This document shows positions 46,413 through 56,284 of a stretch of DNA of 64,000 nt, one piece after another (position 1 is the first letter of the stretch; each line of letters begins with the position of its first letter). The position numbers and the translations under genes are program-made. The DNA lies in assembly GCF_029338235.1 (NCBI RefSeq), contig NZ_CP119785.1:1240001-1304000 (forward strand), read 5' to 3'. This DNA is from Haloarcula rara (lineage in GTDB: Archaea > Halobacteriota > Halobacteria > Halobacteriales > Haloarculaceae). The notes under the pieces are model-generated. The model was given only the letters and a program-made list of their open reading frames with translations, searched no databases and was not told the DNA's origin.

Positions 46413-47392
46413 GTACCCAGAACCTGACGCTCGTCCAGGCGGTGCGGGACGGCCTGTACGGCGAGCTGGAGCGGGACGAGGACGTCCTCGTCATGGGTGA
46501 GGACGTGGGGAAGAACGGCGGCGTCTTCCGGGCCACGCAGGGACTGTACGAGGAGTTCGGCGCCGACCGCGTCGTCGACACGCCGCTTGCCGAGTCGGGC
46601 ATCGTCGGCACCGCCATCGGGATGGCGGCCTACGGCCTGCGGCCGGTCCCCGAACTCCAGTTTGCCGGCTTCATGTACCCCGGCTTCGACCAGCTAGTGA
46701 GCCACGCCGCCCGGCTGCGCACCCGGAGCCGTGGCCGCTACACCTGCCCGATGACGGTTCGGGCGCCCTACGGCGGCGGCATCCGCGCGCCCGAACACCA
46801 CTCGGAGTCCAAGGAGGCCTTCTACGCCCACGAACCCGGCCTGAAAGTCGTCGTGCCGTCGACGCCGCGCGATGCGAAGGGGTTGCTCGCCGCCGCCATC
46901 CGTGACCCCGACCCCGTCGTCTTCCTCGAACCGAAGCTCATCTACCGGGCGTTTCGCGAGGCCGTCCCCGAGGAGCCCTACACTGTCGAGTTAGGTACGG
47001 CCGAAATCCGCCGCGAGGGGACGGACGTGTCGGTGTTCACCTGGGGCGCGATGGTCCGGCCGGCGATGGACGCCGCCGCGGAGCTGGCCGAGACGGGTGT
47101 CGACGTCGAGGTCGTCGACCTGCGGACGCTCGCGCCGATGGACACCGACACCATCGTCGCCTCCTTCGAGAAGACCGGCCGCGCCGCCGTGGTCCACGAG
47201 GCGCCCAAGACCGGCGGGCTGGCCGGCGAGATAATCGCCACCATCCAGGAGGCGGCGCTGCTGTACCAGGAAGCCCCCATCACGCGAGTTACGGGCTTCG
47301 ACGTGCCGTTCCCGCTGTACGCGCTAGAGGACTACTACCTCCCGGAGACTGCCCGCATCAAAGACGGTATCACCCAGGCCGTCGAGTTCTGA
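46409..47392 (+). CDS. pdhB: 2-oxoacid dehydrogenase E1 component beta
   Basis: A 327-residue E1 beta starting with GTG at 46409 (MSTQNLTLVQAVRDG). The transketolase-like domain has VLVMGEDVGKNGGVFRAT and the TPP-glutamate region DTPLAESGIVGTAIG. The C-terminal domain is DVEVVDLRTLAPMDTDTIV, then VVHEAPKTGGL. It forms the alpha2beta2 E1 heterotetramer with PdhA. It is translationally coupled to pdhA (overlap) and is followed 2 bases later by the E2 gene, so the three form one operon. Confidence 0.94.
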   Translation: MSTQNLTLVQAVRDGLYGELERDEDVLVMGEDVGKNGGVFRATQGLYEEFGADRVVDTPLAESGIVGTAIGMAAYGLRPVPELQFAGFMYPGFDQLVSHAARLRTRSRGRYTCPMTVRAPYGGGIRAPEHHSESKEAFYAHEPGLKVVVPSTPRDAKGLLAAAIRDPDPVVFLEPKLIYRAFREAVPEEPYTVELGTAEIRREGTDVSVFTWGAMVRPAMDAAAELAETGVDVEVVDLRTLAPMDTDTIVASFEKTGRAAVVHEAPKTGGLAGEIIATIQEAALLYQEAPITRVTGFDVPFPLYALEDYYLPETARIKDGITQAVEF

Positions 47393-47394
47393 CC

Positions 47395-49101
47395 ATGTTC
47401 GAGTTCGAGTTGCCCGACCTGGGCGAAGGGGTCGCGGAGGGCGAAGTGCTTTCCTGGCACGTCGCGGTCGGCGACGCGGTCGCCGAGGACCAGGTGCTGG
47501 CGGAAGTAGAGACCGACAAGGCCGCCGTCGACGTGCCGTCGCCGGTCGACGGCGTCGTCCGCGAACTGCACGCCGAGGTCGGCGACATCGTCGCCACCGG
47601 CGAGGTGCTGGTTACCATCGAGGAGGGCGTCGAAGCAGAGAGCGACGAAACCGAGTCAGCTGACGAGCCCTCGGAGACGGGCGAGGACGGTGATGCGACC
47701 GCCGAGGGTCGCGTCTTCGCCCCACCGAGCGTCCGCCGACTCGCCCGCGAGCAGGGCGTCGACCTCACCGCCGTCGAGGGGTCGGGGCCGAGCGGTCGCA
47801 TCACCGAGGCCGACGTGGACGCGGCCGCCAGCGGGGCGGCCGACGACGACGGCCCCACGTCGGTCGTTTCGCGGGTCGATGACGGCGAGAACGACGACGG
47901 TTCGGGACCGAAATCAGTTGTTTCGAAGGTGGGCGACGATGACGCGGACGACGACAGTGGCCCGACCTCCGTGGTATCGAAAGTGAGCGACGACGAGAGC
48001 GAGGACGGCCCGACCTCCGTCATCTCGAAGGTCGACGACCAGAGCGAGGACGGCCCGACCGTCGTCGTCGACGTTCGGGGGCGCGGCGAGGGGACGGGCG
48101 ACGCTGTCGACAGCGAGGGGGGCCTGACCACGATGGCCGAACCCCGAGACAACACGCTGGCGACGCCGGCCACCCGTCGGCTCGCCCGCGAACTGGGTGT
48201 CGACATCGACGCGGTGCCGACCGACGAGACCCGGGACGGCGAGCCCTACGTCGACGCGGCGGCCGTACGGGCAATCGCAGAGCGCGAGTCGGGGAGCGAC
48301 AAAATCACCGACGAGGACGTCCGCGAGGTAGCCGAGCGCGTGGTCTCGGAACTCCGGGCAACGGCAGACGAGGCCGATGTGGAGCCGACGCCGGTCGCGG
48401 CGAGCGACGGGGACCGTCGGGAGCCCTATCGCGGCGTCCGCCGGACCATCGGCGAGCAGATGGCTCGCTCCCGGCGCGAGGTCCCCCACGCGACCCACCA
48501 CGACAGAGTGGCCGTCCCCGGTCTCGTCGAGGCACGCGAGCGACTGCAACCCCTCGCGGAAGAGCGGGGCGTCCACCTCACCTACACGCCGCTGGTGCTG
48601 CAATGCGTCGCCGCCGCGCTGGAGGAACACCCGATTCTCGCGACGCAACTGGACACCGAGGCCGAGGAAATCGTCTACCGGAGCGACCGCGATATCGGGG
48701 TGGCGACGGCAACCGACCACGGGCTCGTGGTTCCGGTCGTGGAGAACGTCGACGAGAAGGGGCTGCTGGAACTCACAGGGGAGGTTAACGATCTGGTCTC
48801 GCGCGCGCGCAGCCGCGACATCGACCGCGAGGAGATGCAGGGCGGTGTCTTCACCGTCACGAACTTCGGCGCTATCGGCGGGGAGTACGCCGACCCCGTC
48901 ATCAACGTCCCCGAAACGGCCATCCTGGGCGTCGGCGCGCTGAAAGAGCGCCCCGTCGTGGAAGGTGGGGAGGTCGTCGCAAAGCCGACGCTGACGCTGT
49001 CGCTGGCCATCGACCACCGGGTCATCGACGGTGCCGACGCCGCACGCTTCGTCGGGACACTGAAAGAGTATCTCGCGGACCCGACGCGGCTGCTGGCGTA
49101 G
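47395..49101 (+). CDS. pdhC: 2-oxoacid dehydrogenase E2 (acyltransferase)
   Basis: A 568-residue E2. The lipoyl domain (residues 1-80) has the Lys in EVETDKAAVDV. A first peripheral-subunit-binding domain (PPSVRRLAREQGVDLTAVEG, about 103-145) is followed by a linker with about five copies of a GPTSVVSKV motif, then a second domain resembling the E3-binding fold (ATPATRRLARELGVDIDAVP), and the catalytic domain (about 340-568) with DHRVIDGADAARF, the HxxxDG active site. Most archaeal E2s have one binding domain and an Ala/Pro linker. No E3 gene follows. The start is ATG 47395, two bases after pdhB. Confidence 0.93.
   Translation: MFEFELPDLGEGVAEGEVLSWHVAVGDAVAEDQVLAEVETDKAAVDVPSPVDGVVRELHAEVGDIVATGEVLVTIEEGVEAESDETESADEPSETGEDGDATAEGRVFAPPSVRRLAREQGVDLTAVEGSGPSGRITEADVDAAASGAADDDGPTSVVSRVDDGENDDGSGPKSVVSKVGDDDADDDSGPTSVVSKVSDDESEDGPTSVISKVDDQSEDGPTVVVDVRGRGEGTGDAVDSEGGLTTMAEPRDNTLATPATRRLARELGVDIDAVPTDETRDGEPYVDAAAVRAIAERESGSDKITDEDVREVAERVVSELRATADEADVEPTPVAASDGDRREPYRGVRRTIGEQMARSRREVPHATHHDRVAVPGLVEARERLQPLAEERGVHLTYTPLVLQCVAAALEEHPILATQLDTEAEEIVYRSDRDIGVATATDHGLVVPVVENVDEKGLLELTGEVNDLVSRARSRDIDREEMQGGVFTVTNFGAIGGEYADPVINVPETAILGVGALKERPVVEGGEVVAKPTLTLSLAIDHRVIDGADAARFVGTLKEYLADPTRLLA
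47849..48075 (+). repeat. GPTSVVSKV linker repeats in E2
   Basis: Five in-frame units of about 15-22 residues, each with GPTSVVSKV or a close variant (GPKSVVSKV, GPTSVISKV, GPTVVVDV), separated by Asp/Glu-rich spacers. Nucleotide identity is partial, so the repeats are older than the 27-bp minisatellite in the pilus locus. Confidence 0.8.
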
Positions 49102-49180
49102 CGACGCCCTCGGGTCGGCAGCCAGCTCTGGCTGGCGAGCGAACGGTTCGTTTATGCCGGGCCCACGCCACCCCTGACAC

Positions 49181-50158
49181 ATGAGTGAGGCCGACGCCGA
49201 GTCGCGGGCGGGACGGGAGGAAGTGTGGATAGAGAAGTACCGTCCGCAGTCGCTCGACGACGTGATGGGTCACGAGGACATCGTCGGGCGCCTGCAGAGC
49301 TACGTCTCGCGGGACGACCTGAGCCACATGCTCTTTTCCGGGCCAGCCGGCACCGGGAAAACCACCTGTGCGACCGCTATCGCCCGCGAACTGTACGGTG
49401 AGGACTGGCGCGATAACTTCCTGGAGCTGAACGCCTCAGACGAGCGGGGTATCGACGTGGTCCGGGACCGAATCAAGAACTTCGCACGGACTAGCTTCGG
49501 CGGCTACAACTACCGCATCATCTTCCTCGACGAGGCAGACGCCCTCACGAGTGATGCCCAGTCGGCGCTGCGCCGGACGATGGAGCAGTTCTCGAACAAC
49601 GTCCGTTTTATCCTCTCGTGTAACTACTCCAGCCAGATCATCGACCCCATCCAGTCTCGGTGTGCCGTCTTCCGCTTCTCGCCGCTGTCGGACGATGCGG
49701 TCGAAGAAGAGATTCGCCACATCGCGAGCGAAGAGGCAATCGAACTGACCGACGACGGGCTGGCGGCGTTAGTCTACGCCGCCGGCGGGGACATGCGCAA
49801 GGCCATCAACGGGCTGCAGGCCGCCTCGGTCAGCGGCGACGTGGTCGACGAGTCGGCGGTGTACGCCATCACCTCCACCGCGCGGCCCGAGGAGATACAC
49901 GGGATGGTCCAGTCGGCGCTTTCCGGGGACTTCACCGCGGCGCGGGCGACCCTCGACCGCCTGCTGACCGAGGAGGGCATCGCCGGCGGCGACATCATCG
50001 ACCAGTTGCACCGCTCCATCTGGGAGTTCGAGGTCGAGGACCGCGCGGCGGTTCGCATCCTCGAACGCGTCGGCGAGACCGATTATCGAATCACGCAAGG
50101 GGCGAACGAACGGGTCCAGCTGGAAGCGATGTTGGCCTCGCTGGCGAACCCGGAATAG
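49181..50158 (+). CDS. rfcS: Replication factor C small subunit
   Basis: A 325-residue clamp-loader AAA+ ATPase. [20 protein letters not shown] is the N-terminal RFC box. Walker A is [10 protein letters not shown] (about residue 50), Walker [11 protein letters not shown], and the arginine-finger region is [12 protein letters not shown] (SRC motif). The C-terminal collar has [14 protein letters not shown]. It loads PCNA together with a large subunit encoded elsewhere. A leading acidic stretch ([13 protein letters not shown]) is typical of haloarchaea. It follows pdhC by 79 bases; the genes are functionally unrelated. Confidence 0.96.
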   Translation: MSEADAESRAGREEVWIEKYRPQSLDDVMGHEDIVGRLQSYVSRDDLSHMLFSGPAGTGKTTCATAIARELYGEDWRDNFLELNASDERGIDVVRDRIKNFARTSFGGYNYRIIFLDEADALTSDAQSALRRTMEQFSNNVRFILSCNYSSQIIDPIQSRCAVFRFSPLSDDAVEEEIRHIASEEAIELTDDGLAALVYAAGGDMRKAINGLQAASVSGDVVDESAVYAITSTARPEEIHGMVQSALSGDFTAARATLDRLLTEEGIAGGDIIDQLHRSIWEFEVEDRAAVRILERVGETDYRITQGANERVQLEAMLASLANPE

Positions 50159-50211
50159 GCAACAGGAGTCCGCTGAGAGTCGTTTTCACCGCCGATAATT
50201 GCTCACGCAGT

Positions 50212-50218
50212 TTTATAC
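50212..50218 (+). promoter_or_regulatory. TATA box of the archaellin gene
   Basis: ttttata lies about 32-38 bases before the archaellin ATG at 50250, in a short AT-rich region after the rfcS stop. Confidence 0.5.
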
Positions 50219-50249
50219 AGGTGTAGTCACCAAGCTATCAATAACTGAA

Positions 50250-50867
50250 ATGTATGGCTTGAATAACCAAGCAGCCGACGACCGCGGGCAGGTCGGTATC
50301 GGCACGCTCATCGTGTTCATCGCGATGGTGCTGGTGGCGGCGATCGCCGCGGGCGTCCTCATCAACACGGCCGGGTTCCTGCAGAGTTCTTCCGAAGCGA
50401 CCGGCGAAGGTGCGGCCGACAGCACGTCGAATCGCCTGCAAGTAGTCAGCGCGACCGGAGGGTTCCTCGAGAACGACAGCGTGGGCGTCGTGAACCTCAC
50501 TGTCAAGAAAGGCCCCGGCGCGAGCAACGTCGACCTCGAAACGACGACAGTACAGTGGGTCGGGCCCTCCGGCTCGTTCTACCAGCTCGCCGAGAACGGC
50601 TCCGAAGGGAACCCCGATGGCCGATTTAGCATCGAGACCGTACAGGACACGGACGGCTCCTCGCCGGTGTTGAACGACCAAGAGGACCGCCTGAAAATAC
50701 AATTGGACCTCGGCGAGGAAGACCTGAGCAGTGGCACCCCATTTGGCAACGAGATAGCGGAAGGAGAGAGCGCGACCGTGCGCATCACGACGGCGTCTGG
50801 CTCGCAAATCACGGAGGAGATTATCGTCCCGAAAACCATATCCGGTACGTCCGCGGTGCAGCTATAG
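50250..50867 (+). CDS. Archaellin (flagellin)
   Basis: A 205-residue archaellum filament protein. The leader [13 protein letters not shown], then [20 protein letters not shown], has the prearchaellin site: basic R-G, Q at +1, then the invariant [22 protein letters not shown] helix and a LINTAGFLQ segment. FlaK/PibD should cut after the Gly. The extracellular domain is Asn/Ser/Thr-rich. The ATG at 50250 is chosen by the TATA box and the leader length. Archaellins normally sit with the arl/fla operon; here the gene stands alone between rfcS and alaS. Confidence 0.93.
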   Translation: MYGLNNQAADDRGQVGIGTLIVFIAMVLVAAIAAGVLINTAGFLQSSSEATGEGAADSTSNRLQVVSATGGFLENDSVGVVNLTVKKGPGASNVDLETTTVQWVGPSGSFYQLAENGSEGNPDGRFSIETVQDTDGSSPVLNDQEDRLKIQLDLGEEDLSSGTPFGNEIAEGESATVRITTASGSQITEEIIVPKTISGTSAVQL

Positions 50868-50979
50868 TAGCATCTTTCGAGGCGGATCCTCGGACCGCAA
50901 GGAGTGAAGTAGGGCGGGGTCGGTCACGTGCTGACCCCTTCGGAACAGTTTTACCCGCTGCTGGGCCAACACTACCCCA

Positions 50980-53763
50980 ATGAGCGACCTCGACGAGGCC
51001 TACCAACTCGACTACTTCGAGGAGGCGGGATTCCACCGGCAGGAGTGTGCCGAGTGTGGCGATATGTTCTGGTCGCGGGCCGACCGCGACACCTGTGGCG
51101 AGCCCCCGTGTGCCGAGTACGGCTTCATCGACACGCCCGGATTCGACGAGGAGTACGCCCTCGGCGAGATGCGCGAGGCGTTCCTCTCCTTCTTCGAGAA
51201 GCGAGACCACGAGCGCATCGACCCGTACCCGGTCGCGGCCAACCGCTGGCGCGACGACGTCCTGCTGACCCAGGCGTCTATCTACGACTTCCAGCCACTG
51301 GTGACCAGCGGGACGACGCCACCGCCGGCCAACCCCCTCTGTATCTCCCAGCCCTGCATCCGGATGCAGGACATCGACAACGTCGGCAAGACCGGCCGGC
51401 ACACGATGGCCTTCGAGATGATGGCCCACCACGCGTTCAACGCCAAGGAGGACATCGAAGATCCCGGAGAGTACGCCTACGAGGGCGAGGTGTACTGGAA
51501 AGAGGACACGGTCCGGTACTGCGTCGAGCTGTTCGAGGAACTGGGCGCGGACGTCGACGAGCTCACCCTCATCGAGGACCCGTGGGTCGGCGGCGGCAAC
51601 GCCGGCCCCGCCTTCGAGGTCATCTACCAGGGCGCCGAGCTGGCGACGCTCGTGTTCATGTCCTTAGAGCAGGACCCCGACGGCGAGTACGAGATGAAAG
51701 ACGGGAACCGCTACTCGGAGATGGACACCTACGTCGTCGACACCGGCTACGGGCTGGAGCGGTGGACCTGGGTCTCCCAGGGCACCCCGACGGTGTACGA
51801 GGCCGTCTACCCCGAGATGATAGCCTTCCTCAAGGACAACGCCGGCATCGAACTCACCGACGAGGAGGCCGCCATCGTCCACAACGCCGCGAAGCTCGCG
51901 GGCCGGATGGACATCGACGAGGCCGAGGACATCGAAGCGGAGCGCGACACAATCGCCGAACAGGTCGGCGTCGACGTCTCCGAGCTGCGCGACCTCGTCG
52001 CCCCGCTGGAGGAGATATACGCCATCGCCGACCACTCCCGCACCCTCGCCTATATGCTCGGCGACGGCATCGTCCCGTCGAACGTCGGGACGGGCTATCT
52101 CGCGCGGATGGTCCTCCGACGAACCAAGCGCCTGGTCGACAGCGTCGGCGTCGACGCCCCACTCGACGAACTCGTCGATATGCAGGCCGACCGGCTGGGC
52201 TACGAGAACCGCGACACGATTCGGGACATCGTCCGGACCGAGGTCGAGAAGTACCGCGAGACCCTCGACCGCGGGGGGCGCCGCGTGCGCCAGCTCGCCG
52301 ACGACTACGCCGAGAAAGGCGAGCCAATCCCGACTGCCGAACTCGTCGAGCTGTACGACTCCCACGGCATCCAGCCGGACATGGTCGAGGAGATAGCCGC
52401 AGAGCGCGGGGTCGACGTCGACGTCCCCGACGACTTCTACGCCGTCGTCGCGGACCGACACGGCGGGGAGACTGGCGACCACGAGGAGTCCGGGACCCCG
52501 TACGCCGACCGGCTCGCCGAACTGCCCGACACCGACCGGCTCTACTACGAGGACCAGCAGCGAATGGAGTTCGAGGCCGTCGTCCTGGAAGTCTTCGACC
52601 GGGACGACGACGGCTTCGACGTGGTGTTAGACCAGACGATGTTCTACCCCGAGGGCGGTGGCCAGCCGCCGGACCACGGCCACCTGTCGACCGACGACGT
52701 CACCGTCGAAGTCGAGGACGTCCAGCGGTACGACGGCGTCATCCTCCACACCGTCGACGACGACCCCGGCAAGGGAGAGTTCGTCCGCGGGCAGGTCGAA
52801 GCCACCCGGCGCAAACGGCTGATGCAACACCACACGGCGACCCACATCGTCGTCCACGCCGCCCGGCAGGTGCTGGGCGAGCACATCCGCCAGGCCGGCG
52901 CCCAGAAGGGCGTCGACTCCTCGCGCATCGACGTCTCCCACTACGACTCCGTCTCCCGCGAGCAGGTCAAGGAAATCGAGTCCGCGGCCAACGACATCGT
53001 CCAGGACAACGTCCCGGTGACCCAGCAGTGGCCCGACCGCAACGAGGCCGAGGCCAAACACGGCTTCGACCTCTACCAGGGCGGTATCCCCGCGGGCGAG
53101 CAGATTCGACTCATCCAGGTGGCCGACGACATCCAGGCCTGCGGTGGCACCCACGTCGCCCGCACCGGCGACATCGGGACCATCAAGCTGCTGAACACGG
53201 AACGGGTCCAGGACGGCGTCATCCGGCTCACGTTCGCGGCCGGCGACGCGGCCATCGAGGCCACCCACCGAACCGAGGACGCCCTCTACGAGGCCGCCGA
53301 CGTGCTCGACGTGGCCCCCGACGACGTCCCCGACACCGCGGCCCGCTTCTTCGACGAGTGGAAGGCCCGCGGCAAGGAGATAGAGGAGCTGAAAGAACAG
53401 CTCGCACAGGCCCGCGCGGCCGGCGGCGCGGACACCGAAGAGGTCGACGTGGCCGGGACCACCGCAGTCGTCCAGCGCATCGACGCCGACATGGACGAAC
53501 TCCGCGCCCAGGCCAACGCCGTCGTCGAGCAGGGCCAGATAGCCGTCCTCGGCTCCGGTGCCTCGGGCGCCCAGTTCGTCGTCGCCGTGCCCGACGGCGT
53601 CGAGGTCGACGCCGGCGAGGTCGTCGGCGAACTCGCCGGTCGCGTCGGCGGCGGCGGTGGCGGCCCCGCGGACTTCGCCCAGGGCGGCGGTCCGGACGGC
53701 GAGAAACTCGACGACGCGCTCGACGACGCCGAGGCGATTCTCCAGTCCGTCGCGAACGTGTAG
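50980..53763 (+). CDS. alaS: Alanyl-tRNA synthetase
   Basis: A 927-residue archaeal-type AlaRS. The N-terminus [20 protein letters not shown] is followed by a Cys cluster ([20 protein letters not shown]), which binds zinc in archaeal AlaRS. The class II motifs follow, then the editing domain with [13 protein letters not shown] (HxxxH) and [13 protein letters not shown] (C-x3-H). The C-terminal dimerisation domain contains the [15 protein letters not shown] stretch. It charges tRNA-Ala, including the TGC tRNA in this operon. It stands alone, about 110 bases after the archaellin gene. Confidence 0.97.
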   Translation: MSDLDEAYQLDYFEEAGFHRQECAECGDMFWSRADRDTCGEPPCAEYGFIDTPGFDEEYALGEMREAFLSFFEKRDHERIDPYPVAANRWRDDVLLTQASIYDFQPLVTSGTTPPPANPLCISQPCIRMQDIDNVGKTGRHTMAFEMMAHHAFNAKEDIEDPGEYAYEGEVYWKEDTVRYCVELFEELGADVDELTLIEDPWVGGGNAGPAFEVIYQGAELATLVFMSLEQDPDGEYEMKDGNRYSEMDTYVVDTGYGLERWTWVSQGTPTVYEAVYPEMIAFLKDNAGIELTDEEAAIVHNAAKLAGRMDIDEAEDIEAERDTIAEQVGVDVSELRDLVAPLEEIYAIADHSRTLAYMLGDGIVPSNVGTGYLARMVLRRTKRLVDSVGVDAPLDELVDMQADRLGYENRDTIRDIVRTEVEKYRETLDRGGRRVRQLADDYAEKGEPIPTAELVELYDSHGIQPDMVEEIAAERGVDVDVPDDFYAVVADRHGGETGDHEESGTPYADRLAELPDTDRLYYEDQQRMEFEAVVLEVFDRDDDGFDVVLDQTMFYPEGGGQPPDHGHLSTDDVTVEVEDVQRYDGVILHTVDDDPGKGEFVRGQVEATRRKRLMQHHTATHIVVHAARQVLGEHIRQAGAQKGVDSSRIDVSHYDSVSREQVKEIESAANDIVQDNVPVTQQWPDRNEAEAKHGFDLYQGGIPAGEQIRLIQVADDIQACGGTHVARTGDIGTIKLLNTERVQDGVIRLTFAAGDAAIEATHRTEDALYEAADVLDVAPDDVPDTAARFFDEWKARGKEIEELKEQLAQARAAGGADTEEVDVAGTTAVVQRIDADMDELRAQANAVVEQGQIAVLGSGASGAQFVVAVPDGVEVDAGEVVGELAGRVGGGGGGPADFAQGGGPDGEKLDDALDDAEAILQSVANV

Positions 53764-53877
53764 CACGCCGGTTTTCGCGTTTTCTGCCGTGGGGCACGTG
53801 TCGAGCAGCGGCGGACGCCAGCTGGAGTATCGTCGAACCGAAACACCCACCCGGTCGCCGGGCCAACTCGCTGCCAG

Positions 53878-54654
53878 ATGCCGACAGCAACCAACGACGG
53901 CGTCTCGCTGCACTACGAGACGACTGGCGACGGCCCCACCGTGGTCTTCGTGGGCGACGTCTCTTACGGCGCGTGGCTGTGGGGCTGGCACCACGACGCC
54001 GTCGCGGGCCCCTACGAGGCGCTCGTGTGGGACCTCCGCGGGACCGGCGAGTCCGACGCGCCGGCGGGCCCCTACGACGTGGGGACGCTGGCGGCGGACC
54101 TCGAAGCCGTCCTGGCCGACCACGGGGTCCGGAGCGGCCACCTCGTCGGCGCGGGGCTGGGCGGGATGGTCGCCCTGCAGTACGCCCACGAGTACGCCAG
54201 AGCGCGAACGCTGACACTGTACAACACGACGGCAAGCGGGAGCGACGTCGACGCCGACGCGCTCGACTCGCTCGCGCTGGGCAACGGCCCCGAGCAGTCG
54301 CTCGACGGCGCGTTCTCCCCGCAGTTCCGCGAGAACGCGACGGCGGTCGTCGACCGCATCACCGACTGGCGACAGACCGAGGACGCGACCGGGGACGCTT
54401 TCGCCGCCCAGGCGACGGCGATGACCGACTTTTCGGCGCCGCCGCTGTACGAGGTGACCGAGCCCGCCGAGGTGTACTACGGTGTCGACGACACCGTCGT
54501 CCCCGGTGACGCGGCCGAGCGGCTCGGGGCGGACCTTCCTCGCGGCGAGGCCACGGCCGTCGAGGGACGCCACCTCTCCTTCGTCGAGCACTCGCGAGCG
54601 GTGACCGACCGGTTGGTCGCGTTTCTCGACGAACACACCGAGAGCGAGCGGTGA
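53878..54654 (+). CDS. Alpha/beta hydrolase-like protein lacking Ser
   Basis: A 258-residue alpha/beta hydrolase fold. Regular marks are LHYETTGDGPTVVFVGD, LVWDLRGTGESDAP, and the late Asp/His region VYYGVDDTVVPGDAAE and EGRHLSFVEH. The nucleophile elbow reads HLVGAGLGGMVALQ: where Ser should stand in G-x-S-x-G the protein has Gly. Either it is a non-catalytic relative or the reaction differs. It follows alaS by 114 bases. The sequence is otherwise intact, so this is not an ordinary decaying pseudogene. Confidence 0.8.
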   Translation: MPTATNDGVSLHYETTGDGPTVVFVGDVSYGAWLWGWHHDAVAGPYEALVWDLRGTGESDAPAGPYDVGTLAADLEAVLADHGVRSGHLVGAGLGGMVALQYAHEYARARTLTLYNTTASGSDVDADALDSLALGNGPEQSLDGAFSPQFRENATAVVDRITDWRQTEDATGDAFAAQATAMTDFSAPPLYEVTEPAEVYYGVDDTVVPGDAAERLGADLPRGEATAVEGRHLSFVEHSRAVTDRLVAFLDEHTESER

Positions 54655-54733
54655 CGCGGCAGGCGTCACCGACCGTGGCAGATATGCCCGTCGAAACGTG
54701 GCCTTTTAGTGCTCGAACCGCTGGATACACCCA

Positions 54734-55447
54734 ATGAGTCTGCGTATCGCCCTGCTGAACGCGGCCCACGACGGCGAGGACAACCGCCGGAACTTCCGGC
54801 GGGAACTCGATGCCGACCTCGTGGAGTACGACGTGACCGAACGTGAACTGCCCGACCACTTCGCGTTCGACGCCTGTCTCGTCACCGGCTCGCGGGCCTC
54901 TGTCTACTGGGACGAGCCGTGGATCGCCGACCTCGAGTCGTGGGTCGACGACGCCATCGACGAAGGCGTGCCCTTCCTTGGAGTGTGTTTCGGCCACCAG
55001 CTGCTTGCGCATACGCTGGGCGGTACCGTCGCGCCGATGGACGACTACGAGATCGGCTACCGAACCGTCGAACACGACGGGGCGAACCCGCTGCTTTCCG
55101 GCGTCGGCGAGGAGTTCACCGTCTTCACGACCCACTCGGACCACGTCGCGGAGCTGCCGCCGGGCGCGAGGCAGTTCGCCGAGAACGACTATGGCGTCCA
55201 CGGCTTCCGCAAGGGGGACGTCTTCGCGGTGCAATTCCACCCCGAGTACGACCCTGCGACCGCCGAGGACGTGGCCTCGGGCAAGGACCTTCCCGACGAG
55301 CGTATCGAGCGCGTCCTCGACGGCATCACCGAGGAGAACTACCAGGCCGCCTGTGAGGCCAAGCAGCTGTTCGACAACTTCACCGACTACGTCCGCCGGC
55401 AGCGCGTCGCCGCCGCCGAGAGCGAGCAAGTCGCGAGCGACGACTAG
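54734..55447 (+). CDS. Class I glutamine amidotransferase
   Basis: A 237-residue GATase. The nucleophile Cys is in GVCFGHQLL (about residue 83), and the His/Glu pair is in FHPEYDPATA (about 168). The N-terminal stretch MSLRIALLNAAHDGEDNRRN and THSDHVAELPPGA are as in GuaA-like stand-alone amidotransferases (GMP synthase glutaminase-like family). No synthetase domain is attached, so it should deliver ammonia to an unknown partner or act as a hydrolase. The tail is acidic. It is convergent with the HPP gene and overlaps its stop by a few bases. Confidence 0.88.
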   Translation: MSLRIALLNAAHDGEDNRRNFRRELDADLVEYDVTERELPDHFAFDACLVTGSRASVYWDEPWIADLESWVDDAIDEGVPFLGVCFGHQLLAHTLGGTVAPMDDYEIGYRTVEHDGANPLLSGVGEEFTVFTTHSDHVAELPPGARQFAENDYGVHGFRKGDVFAVQFHPEYDPATAEDVASGKDLPDERIERVLDGITEENYQAACEAKQLFDNFTDYVRRQRVAAAESEQVASDD

Positions 55448-55923
55448 GCAAGACGGTTCAACAGCGCCTGTTCTCCGACCAGCACGCCCACCGCCAGCAT
55501 AATAATCGCGCCCTCCAGCGGCGCGGCGATGATACCCAGCCCGACGATGAGCGTCGTCGCACAGGCCGGGGCGTGGCCGGTGTCGGTGAGGGCCATCCCG
55601 GCCGTGGTGAGCGCGACGGCGGCGACGCCGCTGGCCGCGAGTCTGAGACCGGCCATCGAGGCGGCGCCCACCGACGCGGTGATGACGACACCGCTGGCGA
55701 TGGCGTGATACGCCACGAGTCCGGCGACGACGCCGACAGCGTGCCCGCCCAGCACCCGCCGGGGCGCCGACTGCCGGGCCGACGGCTGGGTGGCAAAGAG
55801 GTACGCCGTGGGGCCGAGACTCGGGAAGAGAAAGGGCAGCCCGCTGAGCCAGACGACCGCGCCCAGCGCCGCCAGCAGAGCGCCGGCGTGGCTCGCCCGT
55901 CGGACCCAGGAACCGTCGGACAC
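55444..55923 (-). CDS. HPP-family membrane protein
   Basis: A 159-residue protein with about four to five membrane helices. FLFPSLGPTAYLFATQPSAR is the family's first signature; the HPP motif itself appears as GHAPACATTLIVG rather than HPPAGAT. Cyanobacterial and plant HPP proteins have been linked to nitrite transport, but the substrate here is unknown. The start is GTG at 55923 (MSDGSWVRR): no ATG lies between it and the first helix. The stop overlaps the convergent amidotransferase end by 4 bases. Confidence 0.75.
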   Translation of the reverse strand: MSDGSWVRRASHAGALLAALGAVVWLSGLPFLFPSLGPTAYLFATQPSARQSAPRRVLGGHAVGVVAGLVAYHAIASGVVITASVGAASMAGLRLAASGVAAVALTTAGMALTDTGHAPACATTLIVGLGIIAAPLEGAIIMLAVGVLVGEQALLNRLA

Positions 55924-56036
55924 TGTGGCGAAGGTCCCCCTGGGAAGGGAAAGATGTAGCGTTCGACGGAAGTCAGTTCGGGCAGTACAGAATCGACAGA
56001 TTGGCCGGACTGACGTTACGAGCGGACGACCGGACG

Positions 56037-56201
56037 TTACTCTCGCCGGTCGATGTCGAGCTCCTCGTCGAGGTCCTCGAGCCAGTCGGCGTTTTCGAGT
56101 TCGGCCATCTGCTCGCGGAAGTGCGTCTTGCAGACGCCGACCTTGACCCCGTCGCTGTCGACGGCGATGTCCGCGTCGCGGTCGCAGTAGTGACACTGCA
56201 T
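56037..56201 (-). CDS. 54-residue zinc-finger protein (DUF6757-like)
   Basis: This small protein starts MQCHYCDRDADIAVDSDGVK and ends LDIDRRE. CHYC and, 20 residues later, VCKTHF give a Cys3-His-type knuckle (C-x2-C, C-x2-H). I recall the family as DUF6757, common in haloarchaea. The second half is a charged helix (EQMAELENADWLEDLDEEL). It lies between the HPP and PHP genes, all on the minus strand. The function is unknown. Confidence 0.72.
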   Translation of the reverse strand: MQCHYCDRDADIAVDSDGVKVGVCKTHFREQMAELENADWLEDLDEELDIDRRE

Positions 56202-56284
56202 ACACGAACCATTGACCCGTGGGGCATTGAACCCTCGGATTCCGTCTGCCGGCCGTCAGACGGAGGGCGGTGGCGATACCCGTA

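Noticed and set aside
50928..54509. A 1193-residue frame covering alaS and beyond
   Set aside because: It is a GC-driven shadow in another plus-strand frame: the residues are almost all Arg/Gly/Pro, while the alaS frame carries recognised motifs.
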